Assembly: GCA_020881915.1 (NCBI GenBank)
Contig: JAJFPB010000008.1
Coordinates: 1,550,001 to 1,614,000, forward strand
DNA from: Paramyrothecium sp. XJ0827
Lineage: Eukaryota; Ascomycota; Sordariomycetes; Hypocreales; Stachybotryaceae
DNA length: 64,000 bases
Direction of reading: 5' to 3'
Below the pieces are notes generated by a model, which was not told the DNA's origin, ran no database searches, and saw only the letters and a program-made list of their open reading frames with translations. This document shows, one piece after another, positions 26,761 to 39,429 of the stretch (positions are counted from its first letter, which is position 1; the number at the start of each line of letters is the position of its first letter). The translations under genes were made by a program, and so were the position numbers.

Positions 26761-28768
26761 TCAGTGGGCGAATCTGAAATCAAGCCTTTTCATGCCCTCA
26801 TCTTTCGTGCTCAACGTGTAATCCTCCTGTTCCTCCGGGGTCATCGCGTTCCACTTCCGGTCTCGCAATTTGTTCCTCCAAATATAGAACAGCTTCACCA
26901 AGTAGAACTGTACGATGTTCCAGCAGGTGATTGCAAGCAAGATCTTGTTACCTCTCTTGTAGAGCGGTCTGTCATCTTCCCTGTAAATGTTCGAAGCCAC
27001 AATATTGCCCGTCTGCACAAACATATTGTAGAGCGCTGCGCTGACGGCTCTCGTCCTAACAGCATTGCTGTTCTTCGCATTCCAACCAACAAGGATCGCG
27101 TGACAATAAGGGTAGCTGAGTAGACCGGTAAGCAGAGCGTACCTGATCCACGGTGATGCATCATCCCGCAAGGTTATCAATGCGACAAGCCATGGGAAGA
27201 TCCAGATATTGGAGATGGATGCTACGATAGCCCGCTCTTTGATCTTCTCGGAAAACCAGGAAAGTGCCAGAAGGTTGACCGCAAACAAAAATTGAGACGG
27301 GATAGCAAGAAGGTTAGCTTGAAAGACGCTGAATCCCAGATTGCGAAGAATTAGGGAAAGATAAGTGTTGGGAGGAGAAGGGGGGATGTAGGTCGTCAGT
27401 CCAATGGCGTAAAGTGGCCATTGCTCCCAATCCGAAGCCGCTTTGATTAGTAACTTAATGCCCACTCCTTGCCTGGAGAACATCAGCTAAGAGCTTTCTA
27501 AGGAATGAAGTGAGTCACGGACCTGTTGTTCATATCACCTTTACTGGGGTCGTCACGGAGTAGCCGATTTACCATGATGGACTCCTCATGATCCGTAAAC
27601 CAGCCATTCTTTCCGCGGAACCAGTTTCGCGTCTGGCAAGGGCCTGGAGGCATGAGTCCCCAGGATAGAATTCCAATGAGCACAGTAAAGATACCCTCGA
27701 GCAAGAAGCTATATGATGTCAGAATCGCACACATTTAGTTGCTGTGGGATTTGTACTTACAGCCATCGCCAGCCACCCCAGCCTAGGATGCCTCTCATCT
27801 GTAACACGCCCGCGGCCACCAACGAGCCGACAATGTTCACAGTGCTGAGCGCAGTCCAGAACCAAGCCAGTCTCACTGGAAGTTCGTTGCTCTTGTAGAA
27901 ATAAGTGAGCCAGAGTACAATGTCTCTGTTAAACATCAATGTCAGCAGCCGATGACGACTGGTAGTGAAGGGTTACATACGGGATGAACCCTCCCATGAG
28001 GAGCCCGAGGAGCGCCTTAATGGCATAATAGCCACTTCGGTTGGTGAGAAAAGCCTGTGCTCCAGCTGTGATGGACCAGCCAACCATAATGGTGGGTATC
28101 CAAACATCGGCACCAAGTCTTTTGCTGATCAGTCCGCTAGGCAGCTCTGCGGCAAGAAAGCATACTAGAAAGATCTAGTTTTCTGCATTAACACAACCTG
28201 TGACCATCTAGTTCTTCCACGGGAATTACGAACCGTTTGTCCATAGTTGAAGTCATTTGTGTCCATTCCAAGCTCCGGAAGCTACATATGAGTTAGGACC
28301 TTCCATACTCTTGTCTCCTGAAAGTGTTGCAAATACCATGTTGTCAGAAATTGCTCGGTTGATGTTTCGGCGGTGCAAATCAAGAGCGCAGAACATAACC
28401 CATGCCCATACCATAATTCTGGCGTCAATCTACAGCTTGTCAGTCATTGGCAGTCCATCCTTCATACCGAGCCACACCTCCAGGTCAACTGTGTCGCTGC
28501 TCTGTGGCTGAAAACTCATGATTCGGGGAGCAAGTACCTTTCTCACCAACTTTTTCTCCTCCTCGGCCGTCCATTTGTAATTGGGGTCAAACCGGTGACG
28601 ATTCTCGTATTTAGCGCCATTGTATACATTGAGCCAGTGGGCTGCAACGGCCGGATCCTTGAATATGTGGTCATCCGTCGAGCCATAGCTCTCATTGGTT
28701 ACCGGAGGCGTGGAGGAATCCTCAGAAACCGCCGTGGGTGTGTCCGCTTTCTCCGTTCGCAAAGCCAT
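26761..28768 (-). CDS. MFS transporter, anion:cation symporter (Dal5/Vht1/Liz1-like) family
   Basis: A predicted 12-helix plasma-membrane proton symporter for a small organic anion or vitamin-like substrate. Seven exons on the minus strand (28768-28538, 28429-28337, 28281-28234, 28174-27981, 27925-27761, 27708-27523, 27472-26761) give 542 residues in phase. Family marks are the cytosolic leader with EEEKKLVRKIDARI, LHRRNINRAI and MDTNDFNYGQT in the first helices, ELPSGLISKRLGADVWIP in the conserved loop 2-3, a RDDPSKGD loop, and the C-terminal EEQEDY...KRLDFRFAH. The KRLDFRFAH ending favours the vitamin/pantothenate/allantoate permease group, but substrate cannot be assigned. The first intron is longer than usual (108 nt), the donor of the last intron is GTCCGT, and exon 3 is only 48 nt. 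Confidence 0.88.
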
Positions 28769-30807
28769 CTCCTCGGAAATACTGAGTTAAAGAAGGGGTT
28801 GCAATGCAAAGGATGCGTACGGGTGTCCCAGTTTAGTAATATAGGGCCACGACGTATAAGAACCCTTCGTCCGCGGCTACACACAGCTGGTCCCCCAAGC
28901 TTGTCTGCAGGCAGTTGAGGTCTACCCAACTAACCCTTTCTGATAAAGGTATGCGCGGCTTCAGCTTGGCAAGCCACCGCCTGTGAGCACATCATAGCAA
29001 GATATGCCATCATCTAGCCAATGGTGTTATGTGGTTGGCCTGATTAGGCAATCTTATCTATGGTGCAATCTACACGCCCAATGGCGATGCGAACCAGTGC
29101 AATTGCGAAAACGGCGCTTCGATTTGTCTATGATAATCTGCGCAAGCAAGCACTGACTCTATTACAGCAGTCGGGAGGCCTGTGCTGCAAGCAATTAGGC
29201 AAGCGCCGTTATTCATTCGTTGGCTTCATTGCTATTCCGAGATGCTGGTGACGCGATCGATCTCCTCTGTTCTCGACCTTCATAGTCTCATCGACACACG
29301 AGCTTTGGGTGTTTTTCCGTTCCGCTTTCTTTCCGTGCCTGCATGCTCTCCCTCCATCTTATTATTGCAATGGCGTGATAGAACATATCAATGGCGAAGT
29401 TGCCCTTTCGACAAGGATACCCCACGTTTTTGCCGATACCAGGGTTAGTGCCACTCATGCACGATCGCGGTGATAAGATGGCAGCATCGTTCCCAGGCAA
29501 TTGCCCAATCGGCTCGTCAAGCTTATGATCATGTTGTATTCGGTTGACGAGATGTTGTTGGAAATGATTGCTTTATCAATCACATTGGTCAATTCCTGCT
29601 AATTGATGACGCTATCGATCCGACCCAAGGACTAGTGCAACGTCTTTCGCATATTGTTGTCTTCCAGCTATCCCCATGTGATATAGTCTGGCAAGCAAGG
29701 CGATGTTCTAGACTGCACGTGGCTGGTAGTCCCTGCCATGCACTGGGCAATGTGATTCATTGTGATATGCAATCGGATTCTGTAAGCGAGCGATTTTGAA
29801 GTTTGCCAGATCGCTGCGCTAACATTGGATTTTTTTATCATCGATGTGTTCTGTCATTACGAAGTCCCGGATTAATGTGGGAAATAGTTCTGTCAGTGAA
29901 TGGTACCATAGTTGCAGTCGTGAATCCTTTTGCCAACATACCTAGGCTCATGCACTGTCTTCAACTCAAGTATCCTAGCCGTTAGTTCTAGTTGGCGATT
30001 TTTGAACAACTGACAGTCTGGGTTGTTGAGCAACAGTAAACAGACTAGTGTTCTACGCCGTTGACTGTCGATTCACTCGATAGAAAGTTCAAGTTTCACA
30101 AATCCTTGCAACTAATCATATATTTTGAGTCAAATTCACATGAATGACTTTTGGGCAATCCCCAGAACAAGCATTTGTTATTTCAAGTAGCTTATGGATT
30201 TCGACTGAATTCGTTCGTGGTCTTTTCTTTGCAAGGCCTAACTGTGATTGACCCTCACCAAAGATCATTGAAACTCGATTATGGGTCGAGCCAGTCATTG
30301 GCAAGAATGCGTTCATTTACATTTTTTGCAACCATTGCCGCCAGCTACCGTAGAAACTCGAAAGATTCGAAATCCAAGAGGGTCCTCTTTTTCTCAGCTT
30401 ACAGAGGACTACAGATAAGTATTGCGGACAATCCAAAAGATCTTTCTGAGCTATCTAATTGGCATGCCTCCTTTAATACTTAATCTTGGATTTTCGAATA
30501 TCTCGAATTAAGACGGTACTAATACCGGAAAGTCCGCAAGTGGTGGAATCATCAGCAAAACGATGTCACGTGAGGTGGGTTCTATTTCATTCCTGAATTT
30601 GGCGGAGCTCAAGCCTAACACAGTCAGCTTGAAATCAGAAGTCATGACTCGGCTTGTTTTACGACATGCTTGGTTTCCTCTTCTCTCTCTGACTTGACCC
30701 AACTTCCCAAAGTACAGACAGCTTGACCAGGCTGTAAAATCGTCGGTTCACCAGCTGTAGTAAGCTTCGAACATTACTGATTCATTTCTTTTCGTATTTG
30801 TGTCAAA
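28769..30807. other. Gene-free 2-kb interval
   Basis: About 2.0 kb without a supportable gene. Both strands have only short open frames with no recognised motif. From about 29,050 the composition drifts to T/A-rich with many TTG/CAA words, unlike neighbouring promoters, and could be a decayed gene or repeat, but I could not identify a parent. The last about 100 bp before 30808 serve as promoter of the next gene (CAAAATG start context). No tRNA-like fold was seen. Confidence 0.4.
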
Positions 30808-31649
30808 ATGGCTCCCAAGCTCGTGCTGATACGGCATGCCCAGGCACTCCATAACGTTGCCAATAAGTATCCCTTATCATACCAAGCGCTGGGAAGATCC
30901 CAGCTAACATCTTTTCACAGGATTACTCTATTCACGATCCGCCATTATCGGACTTAGGCATAGAGCAGTGCGTGACTTTGAGAGATAGTCTGCGGGACCG
31001 CTTCTCTTCTGTGCCGAAGGCAGATGTAGCCATCATAGCAAGCCCCATGCGACGGACGCTACAAACAGCCCAGTTGGCTCTTGGATGGCTTCAAGATCGT
31101 GGCATCCGAATAGAGGCTGATCCCGATTGGCAGGGTAAGCTTCAACTGTTCGAGCGTAGTAGAACTTTGCCTCCTAACTTTTTCCATGCAGAAAACTCGT
31201 CCAAGCCGTGCGATACAGGGAGTTCCCTTGAATCGCTGAGCCAAGATTTCCCTGAAGTCGACTATCAATTCGTAGATGATATTTGGCCTGATAAGACATC
31301 ACAAGCAGCCCAAAAATATGCCTACTCAAAGGTGGAAATTCTTGAGAGAGGTAAACGATGCCTCGAGCGCCTGTACAACCGGCCTGAGAAGTTGATCTTC
31401 GTCGTTTCCCACTCTGGCTTCTTGAGACTGGGTGTCGTTGGGTGGTGGTTCTTCAACAGTGACTACCGTATCTTTCACTTCCAGGAATGCCGACAAGGTA
31501 GCCTCACAGAAAGATTAAGTCAGGATGAGACAACCACGGCAGGCGGATTAGGTCTCTCCAGGACGCATCGCGTCGAGCTAGGCTCTGATATACCCGAGGA
31601 GGATTTGAAAATACAAGGAGCCACAAAAGAAGCGGCCACGATGGATTAG
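30808..31649 (+). CDS. Histidine phosphatase (phosphoglycerate mutase-like) family protein
   Basis: A small cytosolic-looking phosphatase/mutase-fold protein of about 258 residues. The catalytic loop is LVLIRHAQALHN (RHG-type motif with Ala for Gly), the second phosphate-binding Arg is in ASPMRRTLQTA, and the later catalytic His is in VVSHSGFL. Two exons: 30808-30855 and 30921-31649. The frame needs a phase-0 join after LHN. The only GT that gives it is the weak donor GTTGCC at 30856; the more usual-looking GTATCC 11 bp later gives the wrong phase. The site reads AATAAGTAT, as if a GTAAGT donor after Val-Ala-Asn had lost its first two bases, so the gene may be mis-spliced or the intron non-standard. 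It is convergent with GUF1, with stops 86 bp apart. Substrate unknown. Confidence 0.8.
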
Positions 31650-31735
31650 CTCCCGCTATGCCAATTGAACTGAATTGTACATAAGGGTTGGTACAGAGTA
31701 GCGAGTTCCGCCTCGCATGAGTTGAAGTCCTGTGA

Positions 31736-34000
31736 CTATTTCGACAAGAAACTTTGAAATGCTGATTGATCAATCATGACATTGCCTACGGCCCTGAGCC
31801 GCTTCCTGCCTAGCTTCTGCTTCTCCAGTAATTTACGTCGCCTAGTAATGTCACTTGCATGAAGCTTTGCAAGTACATCTTTTCGAAACGGCTTTATGGT
31901 CTCTCTAGCCACAATGCGATTGCCAACAGTAGCTTGAATGACAACCTCTATTCGGCGGTTTAGCAAGATGACGTGAAGCGAAAGCGCTACAGGAAGAGAG
32001 GGGAGACCCACCAAACATCTGACGGTCAACATGTTCTTTGAACTTTGTGACCCAATGGCGCCCAAGACGGTCGACCTGGGACGTGTGCACTACCCTGCAG
32101 ATTGCATCAACGGGTTGTTTGTTGACTAGAAGCTGCAGTTTGGCAAGCTTGCTTTCACGCCACCCAGCGTCCTCATAATCCAGGGTCGCATAACCTTTTC
32201 TGTTCATAGTCCAGCATTAGTCCTCTGACCAGGGCGTAACTTAATGCACTTGAGAAGGACTTACGTTGCGCCTTTGAGTTTCCCAAACAAATCGTCGACA
32301 AGCTGAGCCGCTGGCAGTTCGTAAACCAATATAACTTGCGTGGTGTGGAAGAACTCTATGCTCTTCTGGACTCCTCGATTGGCCTCGCAAAGCTCAATCA
32401 CACGGCCAAGATACTCTTCAGGAAGCGTAATAGTTGCGGTGACAAATCTAATCTCTGATTAGACACTGTTCCAGCGGGACCAGAAGCGGGTTTCTCTTAC
32501 GGTTCAAGCAGCTGCGCGCTTCGTATGCGTGGATCGCTGAGGTCCGGGAATAATGCCGGGTTCTCGACAATTTCTTCTGATCCGTTACTCCGGATGATCT
32601 TCGTCGGAACAGTGGGTTCTGTGATGATAACGCTTCGGCCATGCTCTTGTCTGAGACGATCTTGGAAGACGGAACAGTGCAGACTACCTAAGAAGCCCAA
32701 CCGCCAGCCAGATCCTAGTGCCTCGGAAAAATCCTTCTGTATTGTAACACTGCGGTCGTTCAGAACCAATTGGTTGATACTATCGGCAAGCCGATGGTAG
32801 TCGCTCTGATCCGTAGGGAAGGCCGCGACGAAGACCATTGGCTTTGGCTCCTCAAATCCCGCGTATGCCTCAACAAAATCCTCCTGACCAACAGTGGTAA
32901 ATGTATCGCCAAGTTTTGCATCTTGAATCTTCTTCATTCCTGGGTTGAAATACACATAGCCCACTTGTCCCGCACGAAGTACACTCTGCGGCGTAGCATC
33001 AGGATATTGTATCCCAACCTGACCGACTGTGTATTTCATGCCAGTTCCCATGGACACAACATTGTCGCCTGCCCTGATCGTGCCATCGAATATCCTCACC
33101 AGCAGGACGACGCCACGAAATGTATCGTACCACGAATCAACAAGGAGCATTTTCAGTGGCTTGCTCTCTGACCCTTGAGGCGATGGTATAGAATCGATGA
33201 CCGCAGGTAAAACGTTCGGGATGCCCTTGCCTGTCTTAGCACTGACAAGGACAGCCTGTTTTGGGTCGAGTTCGAAGGTTGTTTGCATCTGTTCTAATAC
33301 GCGCGGGACGTCGGCCGATGGCATATCTATCTTGTTGATAACAGGAACAAGGGCAAGATCCTGGGCGAAGGCTAGGTGGAAATTGGACACGGTTTGAGCT
33401 TGAATACCTTGGCTGGCATCAATAAGTAGCAAGGCACCGCCACAGCTGGCATAGGATCGCGTAACCTCTGCACGAAAGTCGACATGCCCAGGTGTGTCAA
33501 CGAGGTGTAGCAGATAATCCTGTCCGCTGTGTTTGTAGATCATGGTGCATGTCTGAGCCTTTACTGTAATACCTCGTTCACGTTCGACGTCGAGCTTATC
33601 CTGTTAAAGTCGTTAACTTCTACCCCGCTTCAATCAGTTGTTGTGGGTGTTCCGAGTCGCTCTGTGGAAACGACAAGTCGGGCCGCTGCCCGTATGGAAC
33701 AGAGGAACATACGAGAATCTGCTTGTTCGCATCGTTCGCTGAGATGGTTCCGGTGTACTCCAAGAGCCGGTCGCTAAGAGTACTTTTGCCATGGTCGATA
33801 TGCGCAACGATACAGAAATTTCTATAGCGTTCAATGGGAATCGCGGCAATTCGGGCTTCAAGTTCTGCGGGTGTCGGCTTAGCTGGGTAGGACAAGGCGC
33901 GACGATGAAGCGAAAGCGAAAATGTCGAGGTAGAGGTAAGGGGCTTGCGCCGGAGGCATGTTCGACTCCATGCTCGCCCGACACACCAGGCCCAGCTCAT
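31736..34000 (-). CDS. GUF1: Guf1/LepA (EF4), mitochondrial translation GTPase
   Basis: Guf1 is the mitochondrial EF4 that back-translocates ribosomes and supports fidelity under stress. Five exons (34000-33713, 33600-32501, 32447-32265, 32199-32012, 31947-31736) give 656 residues in phase. The N-terminus is Arg/Ser/Trp-rich with no acidic residues, a likely mitochondrial presequence. G motifs are clear: AHIDHGKST (G1), ERERGIT (G2), DTPGHVDF (G3), NKIDMP (G4) and SAKTGKG (G5). The LepA-specific C-terminal domain is present and ends in the conserved ...[22 protein letters not shown] region. The first intron is 112 nt and holds an in-frame stop. The length is usual for the family. Confidence 0.96.
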
Positions 34001-35736
34001 CTAGACGTCGGAATTAACTGCGGGCCACCAACAGCCATTGACATAGGGGTTGACTGTAGTCGCATTGACTCTAAGCGGCGTTTCTTAGCAAGTCAACCAA
34101 GAAGATGTCTGAGGTGTAGCTCTGGTAGCGAAGAGAAATTGAGTGGGTCGCATTCCCTGAAATGATAACGATAAGCTATCGATAACACATGTTGATCCTT
34201 GGCCAAGTGTGCCTTACCTTACTCTCTTGACCGACAACGCAGACCACTTCCTTACGCAAGACTACAAAACATGCAGCTGGCGCTATATTGCTGTCCTCGA
34301 GTTGGTCTTGGGAAAACATCCAGGCCTTCGAGTCATTCCATATAGTAGGTGTTGCATCACAGTAAACCCAAAATGGCTCGGGTGAGAATCGGGTAGGTGG
34401 GAGTTCGGATGTCAGACAATTGCATCCTTAGAGAATCTCACCAGATGACACGATGACCGTGTCATGTCGCCGAAGCTGGGCGGAAATAATACAGGTTTCA
34501 TGCAAGTAGAACGCTAGCTCTTAGAGTGCAGGTTCGTCGGTACCTTTCTCCACCTGTGATGACATCGACTCTGCTGGATGGACAAGCGCCTTGAGTAGCT
34601 GGCATGAATATTTTTGTTAATAAGAGTAGCTGTGCATCACGATGAGACATTGCACGAGGCGATACTAATGGTGCGTCCTGTTTATCAAGACAACGTTAAT
34701 AAATATGAAGGCTGTCGGAGCTGTCTCTCTTGCCTATGATATACAATGGCGGGACATTTCAGTTCAGTTCAAATGACAATGAATAAGACCCTGCGTAAGT
34801 TAACCTGCCTGCCTTACTTGAGCTTACCTTACCTTGTGTACCACTGGGCTGTGGACCAGGCACGGGAAAGACGTTTCAGGCACTTCAGGTGGGGCTGCCC
34901 AGGTCCACTTCTCCCTGCAGGATCTTCTTGCCTGACAATGCCTGTGTAGTGCAGAGGTACCATGACCTTGAATTGTGGCAACCGTAGCACCGATGCCAGT
35001 ACTGGCAAGACTGGGGGATGCGCAAGACTGGGGTGCTATCTACTATGGTTCTTTAATTTTTAACCAAGGCACACTTGATAGAAGATAATGCAGGTATCAA
35101 GATTATGTACGGCGCAACATTTGCTGCCTCTTCGGACAGATTGCCCCAAATAGATCCTTCGTGATCAACATAGCTGCACTGGCAATCTCAAGGTCACCAT
35201 ACTGCCGCCGACCGAAAAGTATCACCTTAGCTAGCAGGCGTGAAATTGACTTCAAGACCCCATTCGTGTTATACGCGGATCCGAGCATTGATGATCAACA
35301 ATTCATACGCCCAACGGCTTGACGGCTCGAATTTTACATCAGATTCTAGTTCTCCCATGTTCTCACCAACGCGCATTGCTTCATGACGTAACGGACAGCC
35401 CGGGATCGACCTCGCATGGGGCTACCTCCGGCCGCCGTGTGGAGACCGGAGCTTTACGGCCACCAGTGAGCTCAACGGCGTCGTCAACAATTAGACCTAC
35501 TTCGTAAACGATGTGCAGCCGTCCTCCAGGTCGAGCATGTATATTTTCTAAGCGACGCCTGTAGTTTATTCCTCTCGCCATATTTAACCCATCAGTCATT
35601 GCACATCTTGGTTCAAACCAAAGCTCCCTTCTTGCATGCACTCTGCTACAAGCAATTCTTGCTTCCTGCCCGCCATTGATCCACGCCTTTCCTCCCATAC
35701 ACCTCAAATAACGTAACAAAGCCCACCACGATCGCG
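34001..35736. other. Gene-free 1.7-kb interval upstream of the SDR
   Basis: No supported gene. GGTACC occurs at 34539-34544 and 34956-34961, and CCTTACCTTAC-type repeats occur around 34800-34840. The right third contains the SDR promoter, and the proximal left part the GUF1 promoter. Short open frames do not resemble known proteins. Confidence 0.4.
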
Positions 35737-36800
35737 ATGCGTTCAGCCACAAAGATTCTACTTCGCTCATCAGCGCGCATGTCACCCACCACGAGAGGCA
35801 TCGTCCCTAATAGTTTCAACCGACTTTCAGCTACGGCGTCTCTAAGCACTACCTGCAGGCTTCAGCAAGACTCTCAGCCCACAGATGGCGCTCCTCTCGT
35901 CAGGCCAGGCCTAGCGGACAAATCGCGGATTGAGAGGAAGCAATTTGCAGACTATGACCTCGCTGGCAAGGTATATATCGTCACGGGTGGTGCAAGAGGT
36001 CTTGGTTTGACCTTGGCGGAAGCTCTTGTAGAGGCTGGAGGCAAAGGTATGTCCGGTATTCATCATCCGACCATAGGCTCACGCCAACTCTGAAACTGCC
36101 AGTGTATTGCCTCGACAGGGCAGATCATCCGGATCACGAATGGGATGAAGCTATGCAGCGCGTTGTGCCCGAATGGGGCGGATCCCTGTCATATCGTCAG
36201 CAGGATGTCACCGATACAAAACATCTCCATGAGACGATTGAACAAATTGCCAATGACAACCAACGTCTTGATGGCGTTATCGCGGCTGCTGCTATGCAGC
36301 AACTGTGCCCTGCCATGGATTACACAGCTGAGGATGCTCAACGCATGATGTCTATCAATTACACTGGAGTGCTGCAGACGGCTTCAGCATCCGCCCGCAT
36401 GATGTTCAAGTACAAGTGTCCTGGAAGCATTCTGATGGTAGCCAGCATGTCCGGAACCGTCGCCAACAAGGGCCTCTTGTCACCCGTCTACAACTCGTCG
36501 AAGGCTGCAGTCGTTCAATTAGCCAGGAACTTGGCCATGGAATGGAGCCATGATAGGCAAGACGGCACCCCTGGTATTCGAGTCAATTGCCTTAGCCCGG
36601 GTCACATCCTTACACCCATGGTCTTGAAGAATTTCGAGGAGGTGCCGGGATTGAAGGAGAAGTGGAGCAAGGAAAACATGCTAGGCCGTCTAGCGGAAAC
36701 TCATGAGTTCAAGGGAGCCGCGCTCTTCTTGCTCAGCAATGCGAGTACCTTCATGACGGGAAGCAATTTGACAATAGATGGTGGTCACACGGCCTGGTAA
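35737..36800 (+). CDS. Short-chain dehydrogenase/reductase (polyol/sugar dehydrogenase-like)
   Basis: An NAD(P)-dependent oxidoreductase of 335 residues in two exons (35737-36046, 36103-36800). The cofactor loop is VTGGARGLG, the catalytic Ser lies in MVASMSGT and the Tyr/Lys pair in PVYNSSKAA; GHILTPM and SNLTIDGGHTAW complete the SDR core. The pattern resembles fungal proteins annotated as D-arabinitol 2-dehydrogenase or related polyol dehydrogenases, though the substrate is inference. About 70 residues precede the core, starting MRSATKILLRSSARM, Arg/Ser-rich and suggestive of a mitochondrial presequence. The join at VEAGGKVYCLDRA matches the beta-2 region of the fold. Confidence 0.88.
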
Positions 36801-37756
36801 TAGAGCGCGAGGTTAGTTGCCCGCTTGGACGATCTCCCTTTCCGTTTTTTAGTGGGCATTCTCCTTGCTTCGAGGGCAGTGCCCACACGATGTATTCTTA
36901 ACAGTGGTCCTGTCACTCCTTGACATACTGCGACCCTCCTGGCTTTCACATAGACTTATACCAAGATAGATGAATGTAATGGGGAGCAAGACATGTACTT
37001 GCACTTTACACGGCGACCCAAATACCCCGCTGAAACCCATTAATATTACGTTTTTCTGATGCCGCGGACTGATTTCTCCCCCAATTTTGTGTATAGAAAA
37101 CATCCATGAGGCAGACTTTATCCAATTGTGCACGACTAGTGACACTGATCCAAGGAAGGTTCGACTCTGGTCATGCAAAGATAAACGCATCATCACTAAC
37201 AAATCATCCAATCAAACGGCTCAATTTGCCTGCGCTGCTGGGCGATCATCTTCCAGAACAGCCATACAGGGTATGGTTAGCACCCTGACCCGATAAATCT
37301 ACACTCATGTTCTGCTTGGTGAAATGGCAAGGTTTCATCAGCAGGACCGCTCATTCAGCGCATCATAGGCACTTTGCGTTCTTCTACTGTTCAGGCACAG
37401 CATGCAAGGTAGGGGAGAAGATTACAACAGGGAGAAAAAACAATGTGTTATTTCCTTTTTATGTGGAGTGTACCAAGACGGTCGCAAGATTGTGTACTAC
37501 GTACAGTGACATCCTTGCCCGTCGACCTCGTCAATTGGTCAACAATTGTCGATGTGTTTGTTGTGAGCGTCATCCATTTTGTTTGACCAGCCGTTGACCT
37601 AGCAAGACAAGTGGTCCGCGACAAAGAGATCATGCAACGTCCGCTTCTGTCGCAGCGGCCTTATTGCAGGATTAGTCTATTTGTCTATTTATTACACCTT
37701 TTCCCATCGTAGGCTCAGCAATAAGTCGGATTCTGACCCGACTGACCAACATGTAG
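36801..37756. other. Intergenic region between SDR and hydrolase
   Basis: About 0.95 kb with no supportable gene on either strand. It contains SDR 3' flank and the hydrolase promoter. Short open frames near 37087-37597 have no recognisable domain. Confidence 0.4.
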
Positions 37757-38902
37757 ATGTCAATTGAGCAGTCTCCAAAAGCCTTCCATCAACTCAAACC
37801 AAACCAAGTCGCAGTCCCTACATACTACTTTGTGCCACATATCGCAATGTCTTCACCTACTTTTCTCCAGTTCGACCAGAATTCGCGAATTCCACTATTG
37901 AAGAAACAGCAAGAACCGGGAGGTCATGGCAACTTTCGGGTCAACGTGAAGCACGCTCATCCCAACGGTGCTTCTGGCACTGAAGATGCCAGTGTCTTCT
38001 TCATTGGGACGGCAACCACACTTATTGAATGGCAAGGCTTGCGCATCTTGACTGACCCGAATTTCCTACATGCTGGAGACCATGTTCATCTTGGACCCGG
38101 TGTTGATGCCACACGGCGCACAAATCCAGCGGTTGAGCTTGACGAACTGCCGCCGATTGATTGCATATTGCTATCCCACTACCACGAGGATCATTTTGAT
38201 CGCGTGGTAGAGGAAGCGTTGAATCGCGACTTTCCCATAATCACAACTCCTCATGCAAAAGAATGCCTGACGTCAACCCGCTCTCGAGACGAGCCCTTTA
38301 GATCCATCACCAGCCTGGACTTCTTCGAGGGCACTCTACTGAACATTAAGAAATCCCCAGGAGTGCAAGCTAAGCAGCCTGTGGTTAAGGTTTCGGGCAT
38401 GCCTGGCAAGCATGTGCCACCTGGTCCTCTTTCCATTGTCAATGACATGCTCCAGGCCGTGCCTCCGACAAATGGTTGGCTTTTGGAGCTTGGATATGTG
38501 CCAACATCTAGCTCAAATTCGGAAGGCAAAGCTGAGCTTGAAGTCGGGTACCGTATCTACATATCCGGCGACACGCTCCTCGTCGACGAGCTTAAGGAAA
38601 TCCCCAAGTATCTCCAAAACGAGCAGATTGATCTCATGCTCGTTCATCTGGGCGGAACGACTATCCCAGGACCTTCGCTTCCGATGTTGATGGTCACAAT
38701 GGATGCGAAACAAGGATTGCAGTTGATGCAAATGATGAACCCAGACGTCACAATTCCCATTCATTTCGACGATTACGATGTTTTCATGTCTCCTCTATCC
38801 GACTTCAAGAAGGAAGTCAACCAAGCAGGGTTCGAGCACAAGGTGGTATATCTAGATCGGGGAGAATCCTACAATTTCACGGTGAAAGGAAGCCAAGAAT
38901 AA
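37757..38902 (+). CDS. Metallo-beta-lactamase-fold hydrolase (UlaG/NAPE-PLD-like)
   Basis: An intronless gene for up to 381 residues. The metal motif LLSHYHEDHFD (HxHxDH type, about residues 139-148) is intact. Further likely ligands are the Asp in YISGDTLLVDE and the His in TIPIHFDDYD. The leading FFIGTATTLIEWQGLRILTDPNF is typical of the UlaG/L-ascorbate-6-P-lactonase-like and NAPE-PLD-like branch. Two starts are possible: ATG 37757 or ATG 37847 (MSSPTFLQFDQNS); the latter fits similarity better, as the first 30 residues look unconserved. Substrate is unknown. It sits beside a FAD/Rieske oxidoreductase, also of accessory type. Confidence 0.85.
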   Translation: MSIEQSPKAFHQLKPNQVAVPTYYFVPHIAMSSPTFLQFDQNSRIPLLKKQQEPGGHGNFRVNVKHAHPNGASGTEDASVFFIGTATTLIEWQGLRILTDPNFLHAGDHVHLGPGVDATRRTNPAVELDELPPIDCILLSHYHEDHFDRVVEEALNRDFPIITTPHAKECLTSTRSRDEPFRSITSLDFFEGTLLNIKKSPGVQAKQPVVKVSGMPGKHVPPGPLSIVNDMLQAVPPTNGWLLELGYVPTSSSNSEGKAELEVGYRIYISGDTLLVDELKEIPKYLQNEQIDLMLVHLGGTTIPGPSLPMLMVTMDAKQGLQLMQMMNPDVTIPIHFDDYDVFMSPLSDFKKEVNQAGFEHKVVYLDRGESYNFTVKGSQE

Positions 38903-39429
38903 AAGAATACTCGATTATTAACTAAGCGCTACAAGACGAGAAGCTTCATTCGTTGTGAATTGGACAATTAGGTCCACATCTGCCAACCACATTTTTATGG
39001 CCGTCGTACAACTGAAATGTCCCTCAAGCCAAATAATAGCTTTCATGTTTTAGAAATCTACCTGCACTCAGCGCAAATCTTGCCAGAACGACTAGATGCA
39101 GCGACTGTTCGCTGTTCGCTGGATCAACATGCCGGCCGCCTAAGAATAAGTGACTGTGCACTCGCTTCCATGACGTCAACGTACCGCCTGAAAGGATCCT
39201 CTGCCAACCACCGAAAGTCGTGACGTCTGTATGTGCGTAGAGCAGTCATCGGCTTACAGACTTACAGAAAAAGTCATTATGACGCCTACTCGGGCCTGGT
39301 AGAGTTCGTAAAGAAAGGTTTGTTAAAACGGACTTGTATTCAGCTACTTATTCTCAATTCCATAATTTTATCACTTCACCAATTCGTTAATCTATTCACT
39401 ATTTCGAAGTCGTGAAGAGAATTCTCGCC
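38903..39429. promoter_or_regulatory. Intergenic region upstream of FAD/Rieske gene
   Basis: A 527-bp gap. An AT-rich stretch (about 39340-39410) precedes the ATG at 39430. No gene was recognised; the open frames here are short and featureless. Confidence 0.4.

Noticed and set aside
32770..33543. Plus-strand open frames over GUF1
   Set aside because: Antisense shadows of a clear GTPase gene; no independent motifs or splice structure.
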